The notes below the pieces were generated by a model that saw only the letters and a list, made by a program, of their open reading frames with translations, did no database searches and was not told where the DNA came from. From Pseudodonghicola sp048268305 (GTDB taxonomy: Bacteria > Pseudomonadota > Alphaproteobacteria > Rhodobacterales > Rhodobacteraceae), in assembly GCF_048268305.1 (NCBI RefSeq), contig NZ_JBLWVT010000005.1, positions 248,001 through 312,000 of the forward strand: a stretch of 64,000 bases of DNA. The letters are read 5' to 3'. The position numbers and the translations under genes are program-made. This document shows positions 43,999-53,031 of the stretch, piece by piece (within the stretch, counting starts at the first letter, position 1; the number at the start of each line of letters is the position of its first letter).

Positions 43999-44439
43999 CT
44001 ACCGCCACATCCTCGCGGCAAAGCGGGTCGCAGCGGCGGCGAGGAGCCCCCCCAGCAACAGCGCCACCGGGATCTCCGGATTCGCAAGAACCTGCGCATA
44101 GTCGAGCATGTTCCGGACAATTCCGCCGATCGCCTCGCCCAGCCCGTGATAGCGACGGTTCAGCGCCAGGCGGAACATCTCGTAACCGCCCTGCACCGCC
44201 AGGGCACAGACGGTCAGAACCACCGCACTGGTGATGCCATTGTTCAGCGTCGCCGCCAGCCCCGGTCGCGCCTGAGGCCCCATCAGCATCCAGCCGATCA
44301 CAAGCCCAAGCCCGAGGTTGACCTGCACGAACCAGCCGAAATTGGTGATCTCGGTCATCCGTGCCATCACCATCACCGATACGCCCAGGGCGACCAGTGC
44401 CAGAGAGATCGCGGCGACAAGACGGGCGGCGGTGGGCAT
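43999..44439 (-). CDS. trgA: TrgA-like inner membrane protein
   Basis: 146 residues from the ATG at 44439 (GGAG upstream); the longer frame to 44589 is not supported. Four hydrophobic segments: LVAAISLALVALGVSVMVMA, FVQVNLGLGLVIGWMLM, ITSAVVLTVCALAVQG and VALLLGGLLAAAATRFA. It is 21 bases upstream of trgB. The name rests on size, topology and the trgA-trgB-cysK order. Confidence 0.75.
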   Translation of the reverse strand: MPTAARLVAAISLALVALGVSVMVMARMTEITNFGWFVQVNLGLGLVIGWMLMGPQARPGLAATLNNGITSAVVLTVCALAVQGGYEMFRLALNRRYHGLGEAIGGIVRNMLDYAQVLANPEIPVALLLGGLLAAAATRFAARMWR

Positions 44440-44524
44440 TGGGCGGGCTCCGGAGAGGATGGCTGCCGCGGTGGTAACGCGCCCCCGGCGGGGGGCGCAA
44501 GGGGCGTCGGGCCAGGGCGCGCGC

Positions 44525-45952
44525 TTAGCTCTCCGATCTGTAGCTTTCATAGGCGGCAAGCGCCCGCTGCCGCCCCTCGGCCAGGCCAACCACCGGAGCC
44601 GGATAGAGATCGGAGGGCGCCAGCCGCCAGCTCAGCGGCACGGCATCGAAATAATCGAGCGCGCCTTGCGGCGGGTTGCGCTGGCCTTCGGCGACCCAGG
44701 CCTGAACATAGGCGCCTTGCGGGTCATAGGTCTTGCGCTGCGTCTCGGGGTTGAAGATGCGGAAATAGGGCGCCGCATCGGGGCCGGAGCCGGCGCACCA
44801 TTGCCAGCCCATCGCGTTGGAGGCGGGATCCCAATCGGTCAGGCAATCGGCGAACCACTCCATGCCGATGCGCCAATGGGTCAGCAGATGCTTGGTCAGA
44901 TAGCTCGCGACCACCATCCGGGCACGGTTGTGCATCCGCCCGGTCACGTAAAGCTCGCGCATGGCCGCATCGACAAAGGGCACGCCGGTACGCCCCCGCG
45001 TCCAGGCAATGACCCGCAGGTCTTGCGCATCCTCGTTCCAGGGAAAGCTGTCCCATTCCTCGCGCCAGTTGCGGGTCAGGATATGCGGTGTGTGGACCAT
45101 CAGGTGATAGGCGAACTCACGCCAGACCAATTCCTTGAGAAAGGTCTCGGCCCCGTCGCCGGCCCCCCGTTCCCGCGCATGCTGTGCCGCGTGCCAGATC
45201 CGATGCGGCGCGATCTCTCCGATCGCCAGCGCCTCCGACAGGCCAGAGGTCGCCGCCCGCGCCGGATAATCGCGCTCGGCCTGATAATCGGCGATGGCCC
45301 CGGCCAGAAAGACATCAAGCCGGGCCAGCGCCGCCGCCTCTCCGGCCTCGGTATAGCGCGGCAGCACCGCGGCCCCCCGGCGCAGCGCGGCGCCAAGCGC
45401 CCAATCGTCAAGCCGGTCGCTGGCGGGCCAGCTGGCCGGCGCCGGGATCCGCGCAGGCGCCGGGACCAAGGGATCGACCCGCCGGTCGCGCACCGATTTC
45501 CAATAGGGGGTGAACACCCGGTAAAAGCCCCCCGTGCCGGTCTGAACCATCCCGGGTTCGAACAGCAGGGCGCCGGGAAAAGTGCCCACCTCAAGCCCGC
45601 GCGCTTTCAGGTCAGCCTCGATCGCCCCGTCGCGCGCCCGCGCCGCAGGATCGTAAAGCCGGCTCCAATAGACCGCTGCCGCGCCGGTCTCGGCGATCAG
45701 CCGGGTCAGGACATCGGCCGCAGCCCCTCGCCGTAAGATCAGGTGACTGCCTTTTTCTTCAATGGCTTGCGACAGGGAGCTTATCCCCTGCCCCAAGCGC
45801 CATTTCGCCGCCGCCCCCAGCGTTTCAACCTGATCGTCCAGAATGAAAAGCGGGATCACCGCCCGGCCCGAGGCGCAGGCGGCGGTCAGCGCCGGATGAT
45901 CGGCCAGCCGCAAGTCACGACGCAACCACAAGATCGCCGGCCGTTCCCCCAT
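44525..45952 (-). CDS. phrB: Deoxyribodipyrimidine photolyase (class I)
   Basis: Repairs UV pyrimidine dimers with light, binding FAD and an antenna cofactor. The N-terminal photolyase domain starts ILWLRRDLRLADHPAL; the FAD domain has FLKELVWREFAYHLM, GVPFVDAAMRELYVTGRMHN, RARMVVASYLTKHLL, DWDPASNAMGWQW and PYFRIFNP. Trp residues of the electron path are present in the last two motifs. 475 residues; ribosome-binding site GGGAGG. Same strand as trgA, 85 bases away. Confidence 0.93.
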   Translation of the reverse strand: MGERPAILWLRRDLRLADHPALTAACASGRAVIPLFILDDQVETLGAAAKWRLGQGISSLSQAIEEKGSHLILRRGAAADVLTRLIAETGAAAVYWSRLYDPAARARDGAIEADLKARGLEVGTFPGALLFEPGMVQTGTGGFYRVFTPYWKSVRDRRVDPLVPAPARIPAPASWPASDRLDDWALGAALRRGAAVLPRYTEAGEAAALARLDVFLAGAIADYQAERDYPARAATSGLSEALAIGEIAPHRIWHAAQHARERGAGDGAETFLKELVWREFAYHLMVHTPHILTRNWREEWDSFPWNEDAQDLRVIAWTRGRTGVPFVDAAMRELYVTGRMHNRARMVVASYLTKHLLTHWRIGMEWFADCLTDWDPASNAMGWQWCAGSGPDAAPYFRIFNPETQRKTYDPQGAYVQAWVAEGQRNPPQGALDYFDAVPLSWRLAPSDLYPAPVVGLAEGRQRALAAYESYRSES

Positions 45953-46005
45953 ATCGCTGCCTCCCGTCCTTCTGCCTCTGGATCATAGGCCAGGGCGCCC
46001 CGCGA

Positions 46006-47229
46006 TCACAGCACCTGATCGAGCGCCTCGATCAGCCGGCCGACCTCTGCCGCGCTGGTGTAATGGGTAAAGCTCAGCCGCAGCACCCCCTGTTCGGGGT
46101 CGATGCCCTGCGCCGACAGGGCGCGGACGGCATAAAAATCGCCGCCCCCCGCCATGATGCCATGACGCGCCAGCGCCGCCGCCACCGGGGCCGCCGGACG
46201 GTTCAGCGCCAGAGCCACCGTCGGCGCCCGCCGCTCCGCCCGCGTCGGGCCCAGCAGCCGCACCGCATTGCGATCCTTCACCGCATCAAGCAGCGGCTGC
46301 AGCAGTGCGGTCTCATGCGCATGGAACAGCCCGTTGACGAAGGCAGCCCGCTCGACCGGGTCCGAGGCCGGGCCGCCGTGGTGATCGCAGAGCAGATCGT
46401 AATAATCCGCGATCCCGGCGCAGGCCGCCACCTGGGCGTGATCGGGGCCGGCCGGGGTGAACCGCTTGTAGAGCGTGCCGCCGTTGAAATAATGCCCCTG
46501 GTTCGGCAGCAGCTCGCCCAGCGGGCGGCGGATCACCATCACGCCCTGATGCGGCCCATAGGTCTTATAGGCCGAGAACAGATAGATATCCGGCCCCAGA
46601 TTGCCGACATCGGGCAGCCCGTGCGGCGCATAGGACACCCCGTCGACGCAGACAAAGGCGCCGGCGGCATGGGCCATGGCGGTGATCTCGACCACCGGGT
46701 TGATTTCCCCCACCACGTTCGAGCAATGCGGAAAACAGACCAGCCGGACATCCTCGTCCAGCAGCACCGCCAGATCCTGCGGATCGAGATGGCCGGTCAG
46801 CGGATCGACCTGCCATTCGCGCACCTCGATGCCCTCTTCCGCCAACCGCCGCCAGGGGCCCGAGTTCGCCTCGTGATCCTGATTGGTGACCACGATCGCC
46901 TCGCCGGGCTTCAGCCACTGCCGGAAGGCCTGCGCCAAGACATAGGTATTCGCCGTGGTCGAAGGGCCGAAGGACAGCTCGTCGGTCTCCACCCCCAGGA
47001 TCGCCGCCATGCGCGCGCGGGCCTCGTCCATCTCCTCACCGCCAAGACGGCTGGCCTCATAGGGCGCATAGGGCTGCACCTTGCGCTGGGTATAGAACCG
47101 CGTCAGCCGACGGATCACCGGCGCGCAGGTATAGGAACCGCCCGCGTTCTCAAAGAAAGCCTGGCCTTTCAGGCTGGGTTCGGAAAAGGCGGGAAACTGC
47201 GCCCGCACGAAGTCGATATCCAGGTCCAT
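46006..47229 (-). CDS. Class V aminotransferase / cysteine desulfurase-like PLP protein
   Basis: 407 residues with a strong AGGAGG ribosome-binding site. Fold-type I features: FENAGGSYTCAPVIRRLTRF at the start, TNQDHEANSGPW, VCFPHCSNVVGEINPV and VCVDGVSYAPHGLPDV. The PLP lysine is in LFSAYKTYGPHQGVM. The C-terminus is GVLRLSFTHYTSAAEVGRLI. It lacks the usual IscS/SufS catalytic-Cys loop as far as I can see, so it belongs to the broader CsdA-like or isopenicillin-epimerase group. Substrate unknown. Confidence 0.82.
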   Translation of the reverse strand: MDLDIDFVRAQFPAFSEPSLKGQAFFENAGGSYTCAPVIRRLTRFYTQRKVQPYAPYEASRLGGEEMDEARARMAAILGVETDELSFGPSTTANTYVLAQAFRQWLKPGEAIVVTNQDHEANSGPWRRLAEEGIEVREWQVDPLTGHLDPQDLAVLLDEDVRLVCFPHCSNVVGEINPVVEITAMAHAAGAFVCVDGVSYAPHGLPDVGNLGPDIYLFSAYKTYGPHQGVMVIRRPLGELLPNQGHYFNGGTLYKRFTPAGPDHAQVAACAGIADYYDLLCDHHGGPASDPVERAAFVNGLFHAHETALLQPLLDAVKDRNAVRLLGPTRAERRAPTVALALNRPAAPVAAALARHGIMAGGGDFYAVRALSAQGIDPEQGVLRLSFTHYTSAAEVGRLIEALDQVL

Positions 47230-47267
47230 TCCGTACCTCCTGCTGTTTGCGGCGCACTGAAATGCAA

Positions 47268-47295
47268 AAGACCCCGGGGCGCAAGCGCCCCGGGG
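47268..47295 (-). terminator. Terminator of the BCCT transporter gene
   Basis: On the minus strand a perfect 11-bp stem CCCCGGGGCGC/GCGCCCCGGGG with a TT loop is followed by TCTTTTGC. It lies about 30 bases past the BCCT stop. Confidence 0.85.
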
Positions 47296-47326
47296 CTGGA
47301 TTATCGTCGCAGCACGATCCCGCGGG

Positions 47327-48970
47327 TCAGCTCAGCTCGGCCCTCAGCCCGCGCCAGATCGCCCAGCACATCAACAGCAGCACCAGGGTGAAAGGCAGAC
47401 CGGTGGAGATCACCATCGACTGCAGGCTGGACAGCCCCCCGGCGGAAAGCAGCAACACGATGGCCACCGCCCCTTCGAAGACGCACCAGAACACCCGCTG
47501 CGGCACCGGCGCGTCGACCTTGCCACCAGCGGTAATGGTGTCGATCACCAGCGACCCGGAGTCCGACGAGGTGACGAAGAAGACGATCACCAGCACGATC
47601 CCGATCACCGAGGTGATCGAGGCCAGCGGCAGCCCCTCGAGCATCGCGAACAACGACAGCGGCGGGTTATAGCTGTCGATCACATTGGCCTTCACCGCCG
47701 ATGTCGCCGGATCGCTCAACACCTGGTCGATGGCAACACCGCCGAAGACCGCCATCCACAGCACGCAGACCAGGCTGGGGATGATCAGCACGCAGATGAT
47801 GAATTCCCGCACCGTGCGGCCCCGGCTGACCCGGGCGATGAACATGCCGACGAAGGGCGACCAGGAGATCCACCAGGCCCAGTAGAACGAGGTCCAGCCC
47901 TGCACGAAACCGGTGTCCTCACGCCCGAAGGGGTTCGACAGCGGCACGATTTCCTTCAGATAGGCGCCAAGCCCCACGGCGAAATCGGTCAGGATCAACA
48001 GCGTCGGCCCGGCAAACAGCACGAACAACAGCAGGAATGCGGCGATGGCCATGTTGATTTCCGACAGAACCTTGACGCCGCCGTCGAGCCCCCGCAGCAC
48101 CGAGACCAGCGCGATCGAGGTGATGCCGGTGATCAGCAGCACCTGCGCCGTCGGTCCCACCGGCACGCCGAAGACATAATTCAGCCCGGCATTGGCCTGC
48201 TGCGCCCCGAAGCCCAGCGAGGTCGCCAGTCCGAACAGCGTGGCGAAAACCGCCAAAACGTCGATGATATGGCCCCACCAGCCCCAGACGCGTTCGCCCA
48301 GGATCGGATAAAAGGCCGATCGAATGGTGAGCGGCAGCCCCTTGTTGAAGGAAAACAGCGCCAGTGCCAGCGCCACCACCGCATAGATCGCCCAAGGGTG
48401 CAGCCCCCAGTGAAAGATCGTCGCAGCCAGCCCCATTCTCTTGGCCGCCTCGACATTTTCCGGGATCAGGTTGCCGTCCTCGGCAAAGGGCGACGGCACG
48501 CCGAGCGGCTCGGACACCGCCATGTGATAGACCGGCTCCAGCACGCCGAAGAACATCAGCCCGATGCCCATGCCGGCGGCGAAGAGCATGGCGAACCAGC
48601 CGATATAGCTGTAATCCGGCGTCGCCTCCGCGCCGCCCAGCCGCACCCGGCCCACCGGGGTCACGATCAGCAACAGGCAGAACAGCACGAAGATATTGGC
48701 CGCGCCCAGAAAGAACCAGTCGAAGGTCTTGGTGGCAAAGGCGAACAGCCAGGCAAAGACGGCGCCCGCCTGCTCTGGCAGGGCCAGTGTGTAGAAAACG
48801 AAGGCCACGATCGACAGCCCCGAGATCAGGAACACCGGGTTGTGGATGTCGACCCCGAAGGGCCCGATTTGCGTTTCGATATTGTCCTGACCGATCTCGT
48901 AATCGGTCTCGATCAGGGTCGCATCGCCCTCAGGCAGGGGGATGCCCTGATTTGTTGTTTCGTCGGTCAT
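47327..48970 (-). CDS. BCCT-family betaine/choline/carnitine-type transporter
   Basis: 547 residues with about 12 membrane segments and a perfect GAGGAGG ribosome-binding site. BCCT marks are AAGMGIGLMFFGVLEPVYHM, TIFHWGLHPWAIYAV and FYWAWWISWSPFVGMFIARV followed by SRGRTVREF. These are the conserved Trp-rich helices that form the aromatic cage for quaternary ammonium substrates. The N-terminal 40 residues are acidic. Probably an osmoprotectant or DMSP-type importer. Transcribed behind uspA (37 bases), suggesting a stress-linked unit. Confidence 0.92.
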   Translation of the reverse strand: MTDETTNQGIPLPEGDATLIETDYEIGQDNIETQIGPFGVDIHNPVFLISGLSIVAFVFYTLALPEQAGAVFAWLFAFATKTFDWFFLGAANIFVLFCLLLIVTPVGRVRLGGAEATPDYSYIGWFAMLFAAGMGIGLMFFGVLEPVYHMAVSEPLGVPSPFAEDGNLIPENVEAAKRMGLAATIFHWGLHPWAIYAVVALALALFSFNKGLPLTIRSAFYPILGERVWGWWGHIIDVLAVFATLFGLATSLGFGAQQANAGLNYVFGVPVGPTAQVLLITGITSIALVSVLRGLDGGVKVLSEINMAIAAFLLLFVLFAGPTLLILTDFAVGLGAYLKEIVPLSNPFGREDTGFVQGWTSFYWAWWISWSPFVGMFIARVSRGRTVREFIICVLIIPSLVCVLWMAVFGGVAIDQVLSDPATSAVKANVIDSYNPPLSLFAMLEGLPLASITSVIGIVLVIVFFVTSSDSGSLVIDTITAGGKVDAPVPQRVFWCVFEGAVAIVLLLSAGGLSSLQSMVISTGLPFTLVLLLMCWAIWRGLRAELS

Positions 48971-49007
48971 TTCTGACCTCCTCGAATATCTAGGAATTTC
49001 CCGCGGC

Positions 49008-49424
49008 TCAGCCGCGCACGATCATGACCGAGGTTTTCGCATGAGCAGCGAGCGCCCCGCCGTTCGACGGCCAGATGTAATCGGTCAGATTGGGAATATG
49101 GCTGGCCATCACCACCAGATCGGCCCCGATTTCCTCCAGGGCCTTGATCAGCGTGCGGTCCAGATCAATGCGGGGGTCGTGGCTGGTCAGCGCCAGCGCC
49201 TCCGCCGTGACCCCATGGGCGCGACTCTCTTCGGCGACGAAGGCGTCGAGCCTGGCAGAAAATTCCTTCGGGTTGTGCCCCAGCGCCCCCGGCGTCTGGG
49301 CGGTCACCCCGGCATAGACCACGGTGGCCCCATAATGGGTCGCCAGGTCCGCAGCCACATCCAGCGCCCGTCTCAGGGGCCCCAGATGGGCAAGATCCAC
49401 AGGCATCATGATTTTCGAAAACAA
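49008..49424 (-). CDS. Universal stress protein (UspA family)
   Basis: 138 residues. It reads MFSKIMMPVDLAHLGPLRRA with a Rossmann-like fold and ADLVVMASHIPNLTDYIWPS, ending HAKTSVMIVRG, as in the ATP-binding Usp family, though the canonical G-x2-G-x9-G-S/T is altered (NGGALAAHAKTS). The start is a TTG at 49424 preceded by AAGGAGG; the internal ATG at 49409 would cut the first beta-strand. First gene of the uspA-BCCT unit. Confidence 0.88.
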   Translation of the reverse strand: MFSKIMMPVDLAHLGPLRRALDVAADLATHYGATVVYAGVTAQTPGALGHNPKEFSARLDAFVAEESRAHGVTAEALALTSHDPRIDLDRTLIKALEEIGADLVVMASHIPNLTDYIWPSNGGALAAHAKTSVMIVRG

Positions 49425-49554
49425 CGGTCTGTCGCCTCCTTCTTATTGTCGGTTTCAAGGGGAGGAGACCGGCTGAATTACCCGGACGTACCCGGTCCGG
49501 GCCTGCCAGCCGGCCTCGGTCCGTATGCTCACTTTATAGGCAATTGCCCCGGAA

Positions 49555-49587
49555 TGCAAAAAAGCCGCGACCCTTTGGCCGCGGCTT
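49555..49587 (-). terminator. Rho-independent terminator of acuI
   Basis: On the minus strand AAGCCGCG pairs with CGCGGCTT across a 10-base loop, followed by a run of six T and GCATT. It lies about 30 bases after the acuI stop. Confidence 0.88.
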
Positions 49588-49616
49588 ACGACATGGGGCG
49601 GAAGATCACGCCCTGA

Positions 49617-50615
49617 TCAGGCGTTCACATCGACGACGACGCGCCCCTTGACCTGCCCCTTCAGGATCGCCGCGCCAAGCGCCGGCAGATCGCTCAATGT
49701 GGCCGGCAGCACCATCGCCTCCAGCTTGTCTATCGGCAGATCGCGAGCGATGCGGGCCCAGGCGCGCAGCCGGTTGTCATAGGGCTGCATCACGCTGTCG
49801 ATGCCCAGAAGGTTGACGCCGCGCAGGATGAAGGGGGTGATCAGCGCGCCCTCGATCGCGGCGCCCCCGGCCAGACCGATGGCGGCGACCGAACAGCCAT
49901 ATTTCATCTGCTTCAGCACCCGGCCCAGCATGACGCCGGCCACCGCATCGACGCAGCCGGCCCATTGCTCGCTCTCCAGCGGCTTGCGGGTGACCTCGGT
50001 CAACTCCTCTCGCGCCACGATCTGGGTGGCGCCCAAGCCCCTGAGGTAGTCTTCCTGCTCCGGCCGACCGGTGACCGCGGCCACCTCATGACCCAGATGC
50101 GCAAGAATGGCGGTCGCGACCGAACCGACACCGCCGGCGGCCCCGGTCACCAGCACCGGCCCATGCCCGGGCTTCAGCCCATGATCCTCCAACGCCATCA
50201 CCGCCAGCATCGCGGTCAGCCCGGCAGTGCCCACCGCCATCGCCGCCCGCGTCGTCAGCCCCTCGGGCAAGGGCACCAGCCAATCGGCCTTGACCCGCGC
50301 CTTCTGGGCATAGCCGCCCCAATGCGCCTCGCCCACGCGCCAGCCGGTCAGCACCACCTTGTCGCCAGGCTTGTAACGCGGATCGGCGCTCTGCTCTACG
50401 GTGCCGGCGAAGTCGATGCCCGGCACATGCGGATACTTCCGCACCAATCCGCCACCCGGCCCGAGGCACAGCCCGTCCTTGTAGTTGACGGTGGAATAGT
50501 CGACCGCGACCAGAACCTCCGCCTCAGGCAGATCGTCCAGCTCGATCGATTTGACGGCGGCGGAAGTCTTGCCGCTCTCCTCGTCCTTCTCGACCACGAG
50601 TGCGTTGAATGTCAT
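49617..50615 (-). CDS. acuI: Acrylyl-CoA reductase AcuI (NADPH, MDR family)
   Basis: Zinc-free medium-chain dehydrogenase that reduces acrylyl-CoA to propionyl-CoA, protecting against acrylate from DMSP or 3-hydroxypropionate. Signatures are DYSTVNYKDGLCL, KYPHVPGIDFAGTVE, TGWRVGEAHWGGYAQ and the NADPH fold VTGAAGGVGSVA, followed by AAVTGRPE. The C-terminal KGQVKGRVVVDV is typical. 332 residues from the ATG at 50615 (GGAG). Whether DMSP genes are nearby cannot be seen, but a BCCT carrier is close by. Confidence 0.9.
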   Translation of the reverse strand: MTFNALVVEKDEESGKTSAAVKSIELDDLPEAEVLVAVDYSTVNYKDGLCLGPGGGLVRKYPHVPGIDFAGTVEQSADPRYKPGDKVVLTGWRVGEAHWGGYAQKARVKADWLVPLPEGLTTRAAMAVGTAGLTAMLAVMALEDHGLKPGHGPVLVTGAAGGVGSVATAILAHLGHEVAAVTGRPEQEDYLRGLGATQIVAREELTEVTRKPLESEQWAGCVDAVAGVMLGRVLKQMKYGCSVAAIGLAGGAAIEGALITPFILRGVNLLGIDSVMQPYDNRLRAWARIARDLPIDKLEAMVLPATLSDLPALGAAILKGQVKGRVVVDVNA

Positions 50616-50730
50616 GTCGTCTCCTCTCCAAAAGCGCGCCCGTGCCCGCTTTTCCTTTGTCAAAATCGCCCCCCGGGGGCTTCCGCCGAGCCCGCCCATG
50701 GCCTCGGCTCGGGTCAGGCGGTGCCGCCCC

Positions 50731-51231
50731 TCACGCCGGCATGAAGATCAGATCGCTGACCGGCGCCGCCAGGTCCGATGCTGTCAGCATTCCATGGATC
50801 TGACCCCTGTGGTGGGTCTGATGATTAAACATATGCGCCACGCAAAGCGCCAGCGGCTTGACCATCTGCCGCCCCGTCGCCCCCGAATACCAGACCAAAT
50901 CCCCTCTCAGGTCGACATTGCTGACACGTTCGGCCCATCGCAGGATGCGCCCGTCGGTGCGGAACCGCTCGGCGCTCCAGGCGCCGAAGGTCGGACAAAG
51001 GCCAGTGCTTTCAGCAATCCCGCCCGTTGGCCGTGCACCGCCGTCGATGCGCGACATCCACGTCAGGTCGGCCCAGAGCAGATGGTTCAGCGTGCCCAGC
51101 AGCGATTTGAAGAAGGCGCCGCGGTCGCGTGTCAGCTCTTCCCGCGGCAGCGGACGCAGCAGGGTGTCGAGCTGACCATTCTGCCAGCGGTTATAACGGG
51201 CCATTTCGCGACAATATTCAGGTCCGACCAT
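50731..51231 (-). CDS. DinB-family metal-dependent protein
   Basis: 166 residues from the ATG at 51231 (MVGPEYCREMARYNRWQNGQ), which is how relatives start; upstream in-frame starts at 51264 and 51432 are possible. Four-helix bundle with metal-binding histidines: NHLLWADLTW and the C-terminal MFNHQTHHRGQIHGML. DinB members bind zinc or nickel and are thiol-related transferases or hydrolases; the specific reaction is unknown. 115 bases upstream of acuI on the same strand. Confidence 0.85.
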   Translation of the reverse strand: MVGPEYCREMARYNRWQNGQLDTLLRPLPREELTRDRGAFFKSLLGTLNHLLWADLTWMSRIDGGARPTGGIAESTGLCPTFGAWSAERFRTDGRILRWAERVSNVDLRGDLVWYSGATGRQMVKPLALCVAHMFNHQTHHRGQIHGMLTASDLAAPVSDLIFMPA

Positions 51232-51540
51232 CGGCCAAATCTCTCCCCTGCGGCGACTCGCCATCTGCTGTTCCGGGCAACAGGTTTCCGCAAACGCCCG
51301 CGAAAGGAAATCGGGAATTTCCCACCCACCCTCCGATCTCGCAGGATCGAGCCCCCCGACCCGCCCCGGCGCAGATGGCAGGCCGCGCAATCGCTTGCCC
51401 TTGATGCCAGGCGGCCCCCGGCCGTCGTCCACGGCCTTGCAAGCCGCGAAACCGGCGATGATGCGGGCCAGGTTGCGATGGACGATTACCCCTTCAAATC
51501 GCCGTCTGCTCCGCCTATATTCAACCTGTCCCCTCGGGGA

Positions 51541-51842
51541 CTATGGACATAAACGCGCTCGTAATAAGCGGCTCGGACCCGGGGGCGGTACCCGGCGGCT
51601 CCACCAAATCACCCGTTGTTGGCGGGTCATGGGGCCGAAATAGGATCGACGAACGTCTAAAGGGGATTGCTTTGTCTCGGTGAGGTACCACCGTTATCGG
51701 TCCGAAAAGTACAATTGCCAACAACAATCGTGCTCCGATGGCTCTGGCTGCGTAAGCAGTTCGAGGTATCGAAATCTAAGCCCTTGCGCCTAGCAGCGTA
51801 AGGCGGGGTTCGCAGGTACCTGGCAACAGAAACCTGCACTTT
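51541..51842 (+). ncRNA. ssrA: tmRNA, permuted two-piece form
   Basis: Ribosome-rescue RNA, circularly permuted as in alphaproteobacteria. The acceptor piece comes first and ends at 51606 with CGGCTCCACCA; its T-arm is CCGGG-loop-CCCGG. A 24-base spacer is removed. The coding piece starts at 51631 with GGGGCCG, pairing with CGGCTCC (one G-U) to form the acceptor stem. The tag frame starts at 51717 and ends with TAA at 51753-51755, encoding ANNNRAPMALAA. The 5' end of the acceptor piece and the 3' end (hairpin GCAGGT/ACCTGC near 51810-51840) are approximate. Confidence 0.92.
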
Positions 51843-51934
51843 CCTGCCTTCCTCCCCCTGTTTACATAAAAGTCGTTCAGTTTTTGTTGAGAGATTGGCG
51901 TAATGCTTCAATCGCAAAGAGCTGGGAGTCGTTC

Positions 51935-52366
51935 ATGACCAAGATTGAAGTGTTGCAGCGTTGGTGCGAGGAGGTTTGGCGCAAAGGCAATCTCGAGGCG
52001 ATCGACGATCTATTCACTCCCGACGCGATAACCAGCGGCGTCGTGCCGCAGATGCAGATCGGCCCGAAGGATTTCCGCGAACTGGTCAGCGTGCTGCGCA
52101 ACCATGTCGGCGAGATCGAGGTGAACATCCTCAAGACCGTCGAACAGGATGACTGGCTGGCCGCGATGATGCGCTTTCGGACTTCGCGCGCCGACAACGG
52201 CGCCCCGATCGAGGTTGCGGGCCAGGTGATGTTGCGCTTCAGCGGCGACAAGATGGTCGAAGCCTATAACCACTTCGATTATCTCGCCTTCTTCGAACAA
52301 CTCGGACTGGTGCCGCCGGATTCGCTGACCATCTTCCTGACCGGGCACAAGCTGGACTGGGCCTAA
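51935..52366 (+). CDS. NTF2-like (SnoaL-type) protein
   Basis: 143 residues from the ATG at 51935 (GGGAG 7 bases upstream). The alpha+beta barrel pattern of SnoaL-like proteins is visible: VLQRWCEEVWRKGNLEAIDD with LFTPDAI, then FRELVSVLRNHVGEIEVNIL and RADNGAPIEVAGQVMLRFSG. No catalytic assignment possible. It lies between ssrA and sspB; the spacing suggests its own promoter. Confidence 0.75.
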   Translation: MTKIEVLQRWCEEVWRKGNLEAIDDLFTPDAITSGVVPQMQIGPKDFRELVSVLRNHVGEIEVNILKTVEQDDWLAAMMRFRTSRADNGAPIEVAGQVMLRFSGDKMVEAYNHFDYLAFFEQLGLVPPDSLTIFLTGHKLDWA

Positions 52367-52497
52367 CGCAAGGCTCCACCGGGGGGCTGCGATCGCATGG
52401 CAGAGAGAGAGGCCGAGTCAATCTCGCGACCTCCCACTCAGAGGTCTTTCGTTTCTCTCCGAATCCCCTATGCTGGGCGCAAGACTGATGGAGTGCG

Positions 52498-52980
52498 ATG
52501 ATGGCGCGTAATATTGATTACGGAAACCTGATGCATCAGGCGATGCGCGGCCTGATCCGTGCCGTGCTGAAAGACGTGCAGGCCAACGGACTACCCGGGG
52601 CACACCATTTTTTCATCACCTTCGATACCACCCACCCCGATGTCCGCATCGCCGACTGGCTGGCCGAACGTTATCCGCATGAGATGACGGTGGTGATGCA
52701 GCACTGGTACGAGAATCTCGAGGTCGGCGACGACGGGTTTTCCGTCACGCTGAACTTCGGCGACTCGCCGGAACCGATCTATATCCCCTACGACGCGATC
52801 AAGACCTTCGTTGATCCTTCGGTGGAATTTGGCCTTCGCTTCGAGGCCGCCGAGGATGAGGAAGACGACGAACCGCTCGCCCCCGAAGACCAGGCAGAGC
52901 CGACCGGCCCGCGTGACAGCGCCGAGGCGCCGGCGCGCACCGATGCAGACGTGGTCTCTCTCGACAGTTTCCGGAAGTAA
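52498..52980 (+). CDS. sspB: SspB-family ClpXP adaptor
   Basis: Delivers ssrA-tagged proteins to ClpXP. 160 residues: DYGNLMHQAMRGLIRAVLKD, HHFFITFDTTHPDVRIADWL and VVMQHWYENLEV, then FSVTLNFGDSPEPIYIPYDA. These are the alphaproteobacterial SspB core. An acidic disordered linker follows, ending in DVVSLDSFRK, the ClpX-binding tail. Two adjacent ATGs (52498, 52501); the GGAG spacing fits either. It is within 1 kb of the tmRNA gene whose tag it recognises. Confidence 0.93.
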   Translation: MMARNIDYGNLMHQAMRGLIRAVLKDVQANGLPGAHHFFITFDTTHPDVRIADWLAERYPHEMTVVMQHWYENLEVGDDGFSVTLNFGDSPEPIYIPYDAIKTFVDPSVEFGLRFEAAEDEEDDEPLAPEDQAEPTGPRDSAEAPARTDADVVSLDSFRK

Positions 52981-53005
52981 CTCAGGCCAGCCGGCCAGGT
53001 TTCAG

Positions 53006-53031
53006 GCCCGTGCCCCGAAAGGGGTGCGGGC
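53006..53031. terminator. Bidirectional terminator between sspB and the next gene
   Basis: GCCCGTGCCCC-GAAA-GGGGTGCGGGC forms an 11-bp stem (two G-U pairs) with a GAAA loop, between convergent genes; it abuts the TAG of the minus-strand gene. Confidence 0.75.
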
